Below, in pieces: positions 44,234 through 52,575 of a stretch of DNA of 64,000 bases. Position numbers and translations under genes: made by a program. The stretch lies in contig NZ_JAAIKO010000012.1 in the NCBI RefSeq assembly GCF_016107395.1, positions 1-64,000 of the forward strand, in the 5' to 3' direction. The first letter of the stretch is position 1, and each line of letters starts with the position of its first letter. The notes under the pieces are model-generated. The model saw only the letters and a list, made by a program, of their open reading frames with translations. It did no database searches and was not told the origin of the DNA. This stretch comes from Streptomyces fildesensis (GTDB taxonomy: Bacteria; Actinomycetota; Actinomycetes; Streptomycetales; Streptomycetaceae).

Positions 44234-44593
44234 ATGCTCAAGCGGGTGTCGTTCCAGTACCAGCGGTTCGTCACGCACACCGACTACGAGCAGGTCCGGA
44301 AGCTCGGCGACCGCAAGATCCATGTGGACGGGGGACCGGACGCCAACGGGTTCATGGTCGAGAGCAAGTGGACCGGCAACGAGAACCAGTGGGCGTCCTC
44401 GCAGTACAACCCCGCGCACACGCACGACGACGAGAGCAAGATCACCAGTCAGGCGGAGAAACTGCTCGACCTCAACGACGCGCTCGGCGGCAACGGACTG
44501 CGGTACGCCATCTCCAGCCCGCAGGGCGCCGCCCCCTTCCCGGAGCTTCTCAGCGGGAAGTTCCCGGAGCACTTCGCTGATGGCAGAGACTGA
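44234..44593 (+). CDS. orphan toxin C-terminal domain of the RHS locus
   Basis: This 119-residue frame looks like the toxic tip of an RHS protein. It has HVDGGPDANGFMVESKWTGN, followed by SSQYNP, KITSQAEKLLDLNDALGGNG and RYAISSPQGAAPF. The V(D/E)-x-KW core and the later Ser-rich strand suggest a restriction-endonuclease-fold nuclease (family judgement, moderate). Homology starts right where the DUF6531 block ends, in another frame. ATG 44234 is in frame but has no strong ribosome site. The immunity-like gene follows 34 nt after the stop; an earlier in-frame ATG (44580) would overlap. Confidence 0.55.
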   Translation: MLKRVSFQYQRFVTHTDYEQVRKLGDRKIHVDGGPDANGFMVESKWTGNENQWASSQYNPAHTHDDESKITSQAEKLLDLNDALGGNGLRYAISSPQGAAPFPELLSGKFPEHFADGRD

Positions 44594-44627
44594 AGATCTT
44601 CCATGTTCCTGCGATGGGAATGAACAG

Positions 44628-45137
44628 ATGAACGAGGTTCTCGCAGTCCTCGACCGGCTTCGCGACGCCGGCGAACTCTCCGGCGAGACCGCCGCCGACG
44701 CGCTCGGGGCAGCCGGGTGGGCCGTGAATCGGCAGTTCGCGGGGGAGTCCTTCGCCCGGCACTGGGAGCGCGGCGAGTTGGTGGCCGGGATCCAGGGGGA
44801 CGGTCCTGACGCACGGGTCGAGTTCAGCCTGTGGCTGCGGGACGTCGACGGCGACGAGGACGGAGATGCCGACGACTGGGACCCGGACGCCGACGCGGAC
44901 GATCTGGACGCCGCGTACGAGGCGGCACTGGCCGGTCTGGTGAACGAGGCGGAGGCACCGCTCGCCGCCACCGGATTCACCGCTGTCGACGAGAGCGGGG
45001 ACGCGGACGAGGACGCGACCGGCGGTCTGGACTACATCGCCCACCGGGCGTGGCGCGCCGGCCGGCGCGTCTTCCTGCTGGGTGCGATCCAGGACGACAC
45101 GGACCTTCCGGTACGCGTGGTCGCCGTCGTCACCTGA
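44628..45137 (+). CDS. probable immunity protein
   Basis: This 169-residue acidic cytosolic protein directly follows the toxin tip, the standard place for an immunity gene. It has EVLAVLDRLRDAGELSGETA at the start, an Asp-rich middle (about 75-105) and a folded end (GLDYIAHRAWRAGRRVFLLG). A low isoelectric point is typical of proteins that mask basic nuclease sites. Unlike the toxin it is intact. ATG 44628 with GATGGGA upstream is preferred; ATG 44580 is an in-frame alternative. Family not recognised; the role is inferred from position and composition. Confidence 0.6.
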   Translation: MNEVLAVLDRLRDAGELSGETAADALGAAGWAVNRQFAGESFARHWERGELVAGIQGDGPDARVEFSLWLRDVDGDEDGDADDWDPDADADDLDAAYEAALAGLVNEAEAPLAATGFTAVDESGDADEDATGGLDYIAHRAWRAGRRVFLLGAIQDDTDLPVRVVAVVT

Positions 45138-45163
45138 CGCGATCCGCCGGGGTGGCCGACCAT

Positions 45164-45207
45164 CGCACCGCCGACCCGACCCGCACGGGGTTCGGGTCGG
45201 CGGTGCG
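45164..45207. terminator. bidirectional terminator hairpin
   Basis: CGCACCGCCGACCCGA (45164-45179) pairs perfectly over 16 bp with 45192-45207 around a loop that can pair further (CCC with GGG). It separates the immunity gene from the convergent carboxylesterase gene. Confidence 0.9.
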
Positions 45208-45228
45208 TCCGGTCGGCGCTTCAGCCGG

Positions 45229-46869
45229 TCAGCGGAGCGACCTCCGGGCCGGGCTCGTGCCCTGCGCGGTCGCCCCGGCCCAGAACCCGCACTGGTGATC
45301 CGCCGCGAAAGCGGTGGACGTACGGTCGGCCACGGGGTTGAGGGTGAGGACCGTGTGCCGGGGGCCGGCCGCCGGCCACGGGGTCTGTCCGGCCACGCCG
45401 GGGTTGCCGGAGCGGGCGAACGCGGCCCAGTAGCGCTTCATGCGGTCGGCGAGGCCGACCTGGGCACCGGTCAGCGGGCGGTCGCCCATGGTGAAGTCGT
45501 AGAGGTAGGCGAGTTCCGCGCTGTGCGCGTTGGCCATGTCGACTCCCGGGACCCGCGCCCCGTACAGCGTCGGTGAGTCCGGGTCGTCGAACTCGTAGAC
45601 GTACGTGGGCACCTGTCCGGCGAAGGTGTCGGCCGTCCAGTAGGTGTGGCAGGCGAAGGTGGAGTCGGTGAGCAGCGCGGACATCGCGAGGTACGGGCTG
45701 GCGTATCCGGCCAGCGGATAGCGTGCCAGCACCTGTGACGCCGCCGGCCCGTACGTCGCCGTGATCTGGTCCGTGTACTGCTGCGCGGTCAGATACGGCT
45801 GGGTCAGCGCGACGAAGAGCCTGCTCTCGGAGCGGTTGCTGCCGATCAGGACCGGCACCTTGTTCCAGGCCCCGGCGGCGATCGCCTCGGAGGGCTGCGC
45901 GGGCAGCAGGAGATCACCGAACGCGGGCCCGCTCGTCGGCAGCGTGACGGCGGCCGCCGTCAGCCGGTCCGCCGGGGCGGCCCGCAGACAGCCGGCGCTC
46001 ACCTTCGGGTCGGGGCAGCCGGCCGCGGTGGCGTAGGTCCGGGCCGCGGTCTCCGCCTGGGCACGGTCCGGTGCGGCCAGCAGCGTGCACGGACCGCTCT
46101 GCAGGACGGCGCGGGAGTACAGCCCGGCCGCCCGCGGTGCGGCGAGCAGCGAGCAGACCGAACCGCTGCCCGCGGACTGCCCGGAGATCGTGATGTTGCC
46201 CGGTGCACCGCCGAACGCCGCGATGTTCTGCTTGGTCCACTGCAGGGCCGCGAGCTGGTCCATGAGGCCCCAGGACCCGGAGCGCAGCGCGTTCTGCCGC
46301 GCGAGCTCCGGCAGTGCCAGGTAACCGAGCTGGCCGAGCCGGTAGTTGATGCTGACCACCACGGTATGGGTGAGGTCGGCCATGGTGCGGCCACCGAACT
46401 GGGTCCCGGTGCCCTGGCTGTAGCCGCCCCCGTGCATCCAGAAGAGCACCGGCAGGTTCGCTCCCGGACGGGCGTCCCGAGGGCGGTACACGTCGAGGTA
46501 GAGGCAGTTCTCGCTGACGGCCTGCGGGTCCCGCAGCCCGAACGGTGAGAACTGCAGACACGCGGGTGCCTGCGTCGTCGCGTCCCGTACCCCGTTCCAC
46601 CGGGCCGGCCGCTCCGGCGCCTGGAACCGCAGGTTGCCGACGGGCGGCGCCGCATAGGGAATGCCGAGGAACTCCTGCGCCCCGTCATGGACCTGCCCCC
46701 GCAGGATGCCGTCGGAGACCGCCACCACCGGCGGGCTCGCGGACCCCTTGGCGGACGGCGCGGCGGAGGCGGGCAGCGCTTGGAGGAACAGGGCGGCCAG
46801 CGCGAACAGAACCACGAGACGGAGGGGCCGTCGGGAGCGGGGCCCGGATCTTGCGGCGTGGTCGGTCAC
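45229..46869 (-). CDS. secreted type B carboxylesterase
   Basis: This 546-residue exported carboxylesterase/para-nitrobenzyl-esterase family enzyme has a signal peptide (about 1-36). Landmarks are FLGIPYAAPPVGNLRFQAP, then ENCLYLDVYRP, oxyanion HGGGY, and GQSAGSGSV with the nucleophile Ser. The acid and His lie near SNRSES and in the region NAHSAEL (His before SAELAYLYDF). Cysteine pairs fit an extracellular protein. The GTG start overlaps the SurE-like stop (GTGA), so the two are coupled. The substrate is unknown. Confidence 0.9.
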   Translation of the reverse strand: MTDHAARSGPRSRRPLRLVVLFALAALFLQALPASAAPSAKGSASPPVVAVSDGILRGQVHDGAQEFLGIPYAAPPVGNLRFQAPERPARWNGVRDATTQAPACLQFSPFGLRDPQAVSENCLYLDVYRPRDARPGANLPVLFWMHGGGYSQGTGTQFGGRTMADLTHTVVVSINYRLGQLGYLALPELARQNALRSGSWGLMDQLAALQWTKQNIAAFGGAPGNITISGQSAGSGSVCSLLAAPRAAGLYSRAVLQSGPCTLLAAPDRAQAETAARTYATAAGCPDPKVSAGCLRAAPADRLTAAAVTLPTSGPAFGDLLLPAQPSEAIAAGAWNKVPVLIGSNRSESRLFVALTQPYLTAQQYTDQITATYGPAASQVLARYPLAGYASPYLAMSALLTDSTFACHTYWTADTFAGQVPTYVYEFDDPDSPTLYGARVPGVDMANAHSAELAYLYDFTMGDRPLTGAQVGLADRMKRYWAAFARSGNPGVAGQTPWPAAGPRHTVLTLNPVADRTSTAFAADHQCGFWAGATAQGTSPARRSLR

Positions 46870-47771
46870 GGGCGCAGCCCGGCGAGCAGGGCGGTGGCCG
46901 CCGCGAAGTCGGCCGGGCCGCTGTTCCAGTCGGCGTTCATGGGGGCGATGGAGACCTTGTCGGCGTTGACCGCCGCCACGTCGGAGCCCTTCGCGGGAGT
47001 GAGCGGGTCGAAGGAGACCGTGACCTTCCACGTGCCGTCGCCCGCGTCGGCGTAGTGCGGGGTGAGCACCGTCTGGGCGTCCTGGAAGGTGAGGGAGACA
47101 CCGCGCGCGGTGCCGGTGCCGTCCGTGCCGACGATGGGGTGGTTGACGTTCAGACCGACACCGTCGGGCAGCAGGTGCCCGGACTTCGCGCGGGCCTGGA
47201 GCCGGTCGATGAGCTTGACGGTGAAGTCGGCGGTGACGCGCATGGCGTTGAGGGTGGGCCCGGGGGCGGGCACGGAGAAACTGCCGGTGCTCACCGCGAT
47301 GGCGGGGATGCCCCGTTCCAGGGCGGCGATGGCGCCTCCGACGGTGCCGGAGTGGGTGGCGAAGCCCGCCACGTTGGTCCCGAAGTTGGTGCCCGAGATC
47401 ACCAGGTCGGGGGCCCGGTCGGCGAACACCTGGGAGAGCCCGAAGGCCACCGCGTCGCCCGGGGTGCCGTCCACGGCCCACACCTGGGCCTCGGGGTGCT
47501 GCACCACGACGCTGGTCGCGCTCATCATCTTCGTTCCGGCGCCGCTCTGGTTCTGCAGCGGGGCGACGATGGTGACCTGATGGCCGGCGGCGGTCAGCCG
47601 GTCGTACTCGGCCCGGATACCGGGCGCGTTGTAGCCGTCGTCGTTGGTGAGCAGGATGCGCAGCGGGCCGGAGGGCGCGGCGGGTTGGGCCGCGGCCGCG
47701 GGCAGTGTCACAGAGGCGGCGGACAAGCACAACAGCAGGGCGGCCGAGGACAGCACGTGCTGACGTCTCAC
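46866..47771 (-). CDS. secreted SurE-like 5'/3'-nucleotidase
   Basis: This 301-residue protein of the SurE phosphatase family has an N-terminal signal peptide (about 1-28). Metal-site motifs are ILLTNDDGYNAPG near residue 39, SGTNFGTNVAG and HSGTVGGA in the middle. SurE enzymes remove phosphate from nucleotides and polyphosphate. Secretion suggests nutrient phosphate or nucleoside scavenging. GTG 47771 follows AAAGGAG with 6-nt spacing. It is coupled to the carboxylesterase by a 4-nt overlap. Confidence 0.88.
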   Translation of the reverse strand: MRRQHVLSSAALLLCLSAASVTLPAAAAQPAAPSGPLRILLTNDDGYNAPGIRAEYDRLTAAGHQVTIVAPLQNQSGAGTKMMSATSVVVQHPEAQVWAVDGTPGDAVAFGLSQVFADRAPDLVISGTNFGTNVAGFATHSGTVGGAIAALERGIPAIAVSTGSFSVPAPGPTLNAMRVTADFTVKLIDRLQARAKSGHLLPDGVGLNVNHPIVGTDGTGTARGVSLTFQDAQTVLTPHYADAGDGTWKVTVSFDPLTPAKGSDVAAVNADKVSIAPMNADWNSGPADFAAATALLAGLRP

Positions 47772-47805
47772 GGTGTTGCTCCTTTGAGTCGGGGCAGCGG
47801 TGGGA

Positions 47806-47846
47806 CCGGCGGGTGGCGGACCGGTGGACGGTCCGCGACCCGCCGG
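47806..47846. terminator. hairpin upstream of the SurE-like gene
   Basis: CCGGCGGGTGGCGGACCG (47806-47823) pairs with 47829-47846 over 18 positions with one mismatch, loop GTGGA. It lies between the MFS gene and the SurE-like gene on the minus strand. It could terminate the MFS transcript or act as a 5'-leader attenuator for the SurE-esterase pair. Confidence 0.7.
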
Positions 47847-47951
47847 AGTTCTTGTCGGATCAGGTCTCCGGATCCGGCGGACGACGCGGATACCGGGAAC
47901 AGGGGTGATGCCGTGGATGCCGGAGTGAGCGGTGGCAGCCGGGTCAGCCGG

Positions 47952-49196
47952 TCAGCGGACGCTGCGGATCGGGAGGATCGCCAGCGCGCCCAGCAGCGAC
48001 AGGGCGCCGCCGACCAGGAACAGCGGGGTATAGCCGCCGAGGGTGGTGACGATCGCGGACGCGACGAACGGGGCGATGATCTGCGGCCCGGCGTTGGCGA
48101 TGTTGAGCACGCCCATGTCCCGGGCGGCGTCCTCCGCCCTGGGCAGGACGAGCGTGACGAGAGCGGTGTCCACCGCCATGAAGCAGCCGAAGGCCAGACC
48201 GTTGAGCGCGCTGAAGACGATCATCCCGGTCCAGGTGGGGCTGATCACGGGGACGGCCATGACCAGTCCCGCGAGGGTGGCCGAGACGGCGACGAACACC
48301 TTGCGCCGGTTCCAGCGGTCGGAGAGCAGACCGCCGACCACGGTCGAGACGGCCATCGCGACCATCGAGACCGGGGTGAGGATCGCCATCGCCGTGGCCG
48401 GTTCCAGACCGGCGGGCAGCGCGATGTGATCGTCCAGGATGTACAGCTGGTATCCGGCGACCGAGAAGTATCCGAGCACCATCAGGGCCCGGCCGATGAA
48501 GGCCCAGCGGAAGTCGTGATGGGACAGCGCCGACAGGAACGCGGCCAGCTGTTCGCGGCGCGGTACGGCCGGTGCGGGCTCGCGCCGGGGCACATCGCGG
48601 CAGAGCGTCGTCAGCAGGACCGCGGCGCCGGCGACGAGCACCCCGAACACCAGGTAGCCGGTGCGCAGATGGTGTGCGGTCTGTGAGCCGATCAGCACGC
48701 CGACCGTGCCGCCGATCGGCAGCGCCAGCCCGACGAGTGCGGACGCCGTTCCGCGGCGGGCGGCGGGAATGCGGTCGGGCACCACGGCGGTGACCGCGGC
48801 CTGGTAGACGTTCATCGTCGCCTGCACCAAGCACCATCCGATGCCCACCAGCAGCGCGGTGTGCACACTGCCGATGAACGCGAGGCCCGCGAGCGAGGCG
48901 AAGGCGCCGCCCAGGATCCAGGGGTTGCGTCGGCCGGTCCGGTCCGACAACGCGCCGGCGATCGGGTTGAACGCGGTGGCGAAGACCGCGCTGATGCCGC
49001 CCACCACGCCCAGGATGGCGACCTTGTGGGCGGGATCGATCGACTCGATCTGGGTCGGCAGCAGAACCGCGCCGACACCCATGTACACAGCCAGCATGGA
49101 TGCGTTGGCCACCAGCAGCAGTGTCAGGAGTCCACGGTGTCGTGGCGTCTCCGGTGCCGGGCGGGTGGGCGGCTGGAGCACTTCGGTCGCGGTCAA
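47952..49196 (-). CDS. MFS transporter (sugar/drug type)
   Basis: This 414-residue major facilitator protein has 12 likely spans. Motif A is seen as GALSDRTGRRNPW between spans 2 and 3, and GGLLSDRWNRRKVF in the second half. The substrate is unknown; the layout resembles glycoside-pentoside-hexuronide-like or drug carriers. The TTG at 49196 is preferred because CGGAGGA lies 4 nt upstream. This start overlaps the stop of a 20-codon leader peptide, so translation is probably coupled. Two TTACACGTGTAA-like sites lie further upstream. Confidence 0.88.
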   Translation of the reverse strand: MTATEVLQPPTRPAPETPRHRGLLTLLLVANASMLAVYMGVGAVLLPTQIESIDPAHKVAILGVVGGISAVFATAFNPIAGALSDRTGRRNPWILGGAFASLAGLAFIGSVHTALLVGIGWCLVQATMNVYQAAVTAVVPDRIPAARRGTASALVGLALPIGGTVGVLIGSQTAHHLRTGYLVFGVLVAGAAVLLTTLCRDVPRREPAPAVPRREQLAAFLSALSHHDFRWAFIGRALMVLGYFSVAGYQLYILDDHIALPAGLEPATAMAILTPVSMVAMAVSTVVGGLLSDRWNRRKVFVAVSATLAGLVMAVPVISPTWTGMIVFSALNGLAFGCFMAVDTALVTLVLPRAEDAARDMGVLNIANAGPQIIAPFVASAIVTTLGGYTPLFLVGGALSLLGALAILPIRSVR

Positions 49197-49255
49197 TGCG
49201 TCCTCCGGAGTCCGAGGGCCGCGGCCGGGGCGCGGCGGATGCTGAGGGCGTACAT
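49193..49255 (-). CDS. 20-residue leader peptide coupled to the MFS gene
   Basis: The frame from ATG 49255 to TGA 49193 encodes MYALSIRRAPAAALGLRRTH. AAGGAG with 5-nt spacing (49261-49266) is a strong ribosome site. The stop overlaps the MFS start (ATTGA: stop TGA, start TTG), so ribosomes ending the leader can restart on the transporter gene. Four Arg in two RR pairs and a terminal His stand out. It may be a translation-coupling or attenuation device. Confidence 0.6.
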   Translation of the reverse strand: MYALSIRRAPAAALGLRRTH

Positions 49256-49377
49256 GTCGACTCCTTGAGGGACGGAGCGGTGGCGTGGATCGGGAGCGGG
49301 GGAGGGAAAGGGGCCCGGGTTCGAGCGGTGGTGGCGGGGTGACCCGGGCGGTGCGGACACGTCATCGCCATGATTGG

Positions 49378-49389
49378 TTACACGTGTTA
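49378..49389. promoter_or_regulatory. operator-like TTACACGTGTTA, upstream of MFS unit
   Basis: The site lies 123 nt upstream of the leader-peptide start on the minus strand. It differs from the perfect palindrome at 32089 in 2 of 12 bases. It sits in a low-GC stretch, likely the MFS promoter. Confidence 0.5.
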
Positions 49390-49488
49390 TCCAACGCGGT
49401 AAGCACTGTGTAGCACCCTTCCGCTTCCCGCACCAGATCTGTTTCCGAACCGCGATACGGATCGTGATGATCGGTTGGGCCGGAAGAT

Positions 49489-49500
49489 ATTCACGTGTAA
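49489..49500. promoter_or_regulatory. operator-like ATTCACGTGTAA, distal site
   Basis: This second site is 111 bp from the first (centre to centre) and 10 of 12 bases match TTACACGTGTAA. It could allow looping, or serve a plus-strand promoter towards the PAP2 gene, whose start is 464 nt away. Confidence 0.45.
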
Positions 49501-49503
49501 CTA

Positions 49504-49963
49504 ATCCGGTCGCGGCACTGTGCAGACGTGAGCCGCTGTGCTGGGGTGGGCCCGAGAATCCGCACTCTCGGCCCGGGCGGGCCTGGGATTCCACGCTCCC
49601 CGGTCGGATGGGGGCGGATCTCGTACCGCCTCGGGGTCGGCGGGAAGCGCTTCGATGTGTATCGTCTTCGTTGCGACGGTCAAAAATGCGCAATGCCTAC
49701 CGGCGGCGCGAGACCGCCCGGGAGCCGGGTGCTCCCCAGACGCGAACGCGCGGGGACACCCTCGGCCCGCACCGCCCCGAACCCGCCCGCTCCGCATCCC
49801 TTCGCTCCGCACCGGGGGCCGCCACGAGCCGGCCGCGCGGCGGCGATACCCCCTGCGCACATCCTGCGCGGACCCCTGAGCACAGCACTGCGTACAGCCG
49901 TCCGTCCCCTCGCCACGTGCCCCGGGCCCGTCCGCCCGGTGAGCCGACCGTGAAAGGCCGATC
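49504..49963. other. gene-free stretch before the PAP2 gene
   Basis: Open frames exist on both strands, but none shows recognisable protein sequence or a good start. The stretch 49640-49700 is less GC-rich than its surroundings. The last 20 nt before 49964 hold GAAAGG, the ribosome site of the PAP2 gene. Nothing else can be supported. Confidence 0.4.
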
Positions 49964-50683
49964 ATGCAGAACGCGACTCACCTGTCCGATCCACCGCCAC
50001 CACCGGTGGCGCCGCTTCGGCACCATCTCCCCGCCATCCCGCCCCGGGGCGCTCTGGTTGCGGGCATCACCCTGCTGTCGCTGGCCGCGGGCATCGGACT
50101 GATGCTCCGCGGTGACCGGCCCCCGTTCTTCGAAGGTCTCGACGACCGCTGGCTGGTGTGGATGACCGGGGAGCGTACGGGTACGGCCTCCGACCTGGCC
50201 CGCGATCTCGACCGGCTGGGCGGGCCGTTGGGCCTCGTCTTCCCCCTCGGCCTGATCGGCTGTCTGTGTGTGTACGGGCGTTGGAGGTCCGCGATCTTCG
50301 TCTTCACATCCGCCGTACTCGCGAACATCCTGGTGATTCTGCCGCTGAAGCAGGTGGTCGACCGGCCGCGTCCGCCCCGGCCGTGGGTTCTGGTGAACAG
50401 CGGCTCGTTCCCCTCCGGGGAGGTCTTCACCGCGACGACGCTGGTGATCGCGGTCGCGGTGGTAGCGTTCCGGCCCCGCGCGCGGCGCTGGTGGTGGCTG
50501 ATCGGCGGCTCCTATGTCGCCGCGATGATGTGGAGCCGTACCTGGCTGCACGCGCAGTGGCTCAGCGACACCGTCGCGGGGCTGCTGGCCGGCGCCGGCA
50601 CCGGCCTGCTGGTCTGGCTGGCCTTCGCGCCGCTGCTCAGGGGGGAAGCGGTGCGCGCGGCCGCCGACCGGCTGTGGGAGTGA
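49964..50683 (+). CDS. PAP2-superfamily membrane phosphatase with altered motif
   Basis: This 239-residue membrane protein of the PAP2/acid phosphatase superfamily has about five spans. Motif 1 is LKQVVDRPRP, motif 2 FPSGE, motif 3 SRTWLHAQWLSDTVAG with the nucleophile His. Family members remove phosphate from phosphatidic acid, undecaprenyl pyrophosphate or similar lipids at the outer face. In motif 2 the usual PSGH has Glu instead of His, the expected general acid. Activity may be changed or lost. ATG 49964 follows GAAAGG with 7-nt spacing. Confidence 0.85.
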   Translation: MQNATHLSDPPPPPVAPLRHHLPAIPPRGALVAGITLLSLAAGIGLMLRGDRPPFFEGLDDRWLVWMTGERTGTASDLARDLDRLGGPLGLVFPLGLIGCLCVYGRWRSAIFVFTSAVLANILVILPLKQVVDRPRPPRPWVLVNSGSFPSGEVFTATTLVIAVAVVAFRPRARRWWWLIGGSYVAAMMWSRTWLHAQWLSDTVAGLLAGAGTGLLVWLAFAPLLRGEAVRAAADRLWE

Positions 50684-50794
50684 CGGCGGGACCGTCCGGC
50701 GCGCCACGGCCGACCCGCTACCTTGGCGACGGGGGCGACCGGGCACGGGGCGGCCGCACGACGACGCCGCACGATCTCGAGGAGACATAGCGCT

Positions 50795-51445
50795 GTGCGA
50801 GAGCTCGCTTTGGGGATCGCTCTGGGTTTCAGCGCCGGCATCAGCCCGGGACCGCTGCTGGCGCTGGTGCTGACCGGGACGCTGCGGGGCGGTCTGGGGA
50901 TCGGGTTGAGGGTCGCCGCCGTTCCGCTCCTCACCGACCTGCCGGTGATCGTGTCGGCCGTGACGGTACTGGCCATGTTGCCGGACGCGGCGATCTCCAT
51001 GGGCGGCGTCGTCGGAGGGTTCTTCCTCCTGTACCTGGCGCTGTCCACGCTGCGCGAGGCCCGGACCGCGCAACTGCCCAGCCGTGACGGGTCGGATGCC
51101 GGGGACCAGGCGAAGCGGGCCCTGTGGCAGGGGGCGCTGGCCAACCTCCTCAGCCCGCACCCGTGGATGTTCTGGCTCACCACGGGCGCGCCGTTGCTCG
51201 TCGCGGCCTGGCGGCACGGGTCCCTGGAGGCCGGGTCGTTCCTGTTCGGGTTCTACCTCCTGCTGGTGGGTAGCAAGGCGTCGCTGGCCCTCGTCATCGC
51301 CCGCGCCCGGCACCGGATCGGAACGCGGGGCTTCCGCTGGACACTCGCCGGGTCCGGCGTCCTGCTGATGGCCGCGTCCGGGCTGCTGCTCGCGGAGTTC
51401 GGCCCGGGGCTGGTGGCCACGCTCCGGACGACCGCCACCTCATGA
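50795..51445 (+). CDS. LysE-family exporter
   Basis: This 216-residue protein with about six spans belongs to the LysE/RhtB amino-acid exporter superfamily. It starts GIALGFSAGISPGPLLALVL and has ANLLSPHPWMFWLTTGAPLL in the middle. The exported compound is unknown. The GTG at 50795 follows GAGGAG at 10-nt spacing. It lies 111 nt after the PAP2 gene on the same strand. Confidence 0.85.
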   Translation: MRELALGIALGFSAGISPGPLLALVLTGTLRGGLGIGLRVAAVPLLTDLPVIVSAVTVLAMLPDAAISMGGVVGGFFLLYLALSTLREARTAQLPSRDGSDAGDQAKRALWQGALANLLSPHPWMFWLTTGAPLLVAAWRHGSLEAGSFLFGFYLLLVGSKASLALVIARARHRIGTRGFRWTLAGSGVLLMAASGLLLAEFGPGLVATLRTTATS

Positions 51446-51496
51446 ACCCCGGCGAACCGCTCCAGGCCGACCGTCCCGGATGAAGGCCCGGATCCC

Positions 51497-51988
51497 TCAG
51501 GAGACCGGGGCTGACTCCAGGTGTGCCTTGAGGCGCTGCAGCGTGGTGGTGATGTTGGAGTTGTTGGCGCCGATACGGTCGAACACGCCGGTGATCACGA
51601 TGGCGAAGGGGATGAACCACAGCGGGACCCGCAGCCAGTTGGTCTCGGTGACGGTACAGCCCTCGGCGCTGGGTTCGATGTCGTACTGCCAGCGGGAGAT
51701 GGGGATCCTGAGCGGCGCCGTCACCTCGTAGGCGAAGCGCCGTGCGGGGTCGGCGTCCGTGATGCGGCACGTGGTCGCCCAGCGCCGGAGACCGTTCCGG
51801 TTGTAGCCCTGGAAGCGTGCGCCGACGGCCGGGGTCCCCGCGCCGTTCAGCCAACGGGCGCGGTGCGCCTCCTCGGCGAAGCGGATCATGACAGGTGGAT
51901 CGCTGATGATGCGGTACGCCTCGGTCGGGGGCACCCGGATGGTCACCGTGCCGGTCGCTGCGGCCTCAGGGAATCGCGGTATGCGCAT
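51497..51988 (-). CDS. SRPBCC (START-like) family protein
   Basis: This 163-residue polyketide-cyclase/START-like fold protein shows TVTIRVPPTEAYRIISDPP at the start, then RWLNGAGTPAVGARFQGYNR, a later CTVTETNW strand, and a C-terminal helix with GVFDRIGANNSNITTTLQRL. Such proteins bind hydrophobic ligands; function is unknown. ATG 51988 has GGAGGAGA 7 nt upstream. A hydrophobic stretch (LWFIPFAIVITG) could touch the membrane. Confidence 0.85.
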   Translation of the reverse strand: MRIPRFPEAAATGTVTIRVPPTEAYRIISDPPVMIRFAEEAHRARWLNGAGTPAVGARFQGYNRNGLRRWATTCRITDADPARRFAYEVTAPLRIPISRWQYDIEPSAEGCTVTETNWLRVPLWFIPFAIVITGVFDRIGANNSNITTTLQRLKAHLESAPVS

Positions 51989-52041
51989 GGGGTTGTCTCC
52001 TCCGCTGACGGGTGACCCGGGGTGCTGGTCATGATGGCTGG

Positions 52042-52494
52042 TCACGAGGTGAGTTCACGACGGAGGGCGTGGGCGATCCCGTCGGCCTGGTCGGCCGGCA
52101 CACACTCCCGCTCAGGGCGTTGGAGCAGGCCGAACACGTGGGGGCCACGCAGTTCCCGGGGCAGGTCCGGCATCCGCGGCACGATGTGGAAGTGGACGTG
52201 CGCGAAGCCCTCGGCCTCGGCGAACTGTACGACGTAGGTCTTCGCGCACCCCGTCACCCGGTGCAGGGCCCGGGAGAGCCTGACCTGCCAGCTTCCGAGG
52301 GCGGCGGCCTCCGCGTCGGTGAGCTCGTGCACCGCGGTGACGTGGCGGCGGGGCAGGAGCACCAGCCAGCCGGGCAGCGCGGTGTCGAGTGCGTGGACCA
52401 CGCGCCAGTGCTCGTCGGCGACGATGCGCTCGCGCGGCGGCAGGTCGTCGAACCCGGACTCCTTGGCGCACGCGTAGCAGTTCGGTATCGGCAT
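52042..52494 (-). CDS. HIT-family nucleotide hydrolase
   Basis: This 150-residue histidine-triad protein has the active-site HVHFHIVP near residue 99. The N-terminal CYACAKE could be part of a metal site. HIT enzymes split nucleotide phosphoramidates or dinucleoside polyphosphates. The starting ATG 52494 is the first plausible codon. The substrate is not known. Confidence 0.9.
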   Translation of the reverse strand: MPIPNCYACAKESGFDDLPPRERIVADEHWRVVHALDTALPGWLVLLPRRHVTAVHELTDAEAAALGSWQVRLSRALHRVTGCAKTYVVQFAEAEGFAHVHFHIVPRMPDLPRELRGPHVFGLLQRPERECVPADQADGIAHALRRELTS

Positions 52495-52575
52495 GCGCCT
52501 GAGCCTAGGGCCCGCCCGCCCTCAGGCCGAGGGCGATGTTCGGACAGGGCAATCCGGTCCGGGCTGCCGGCCGGA

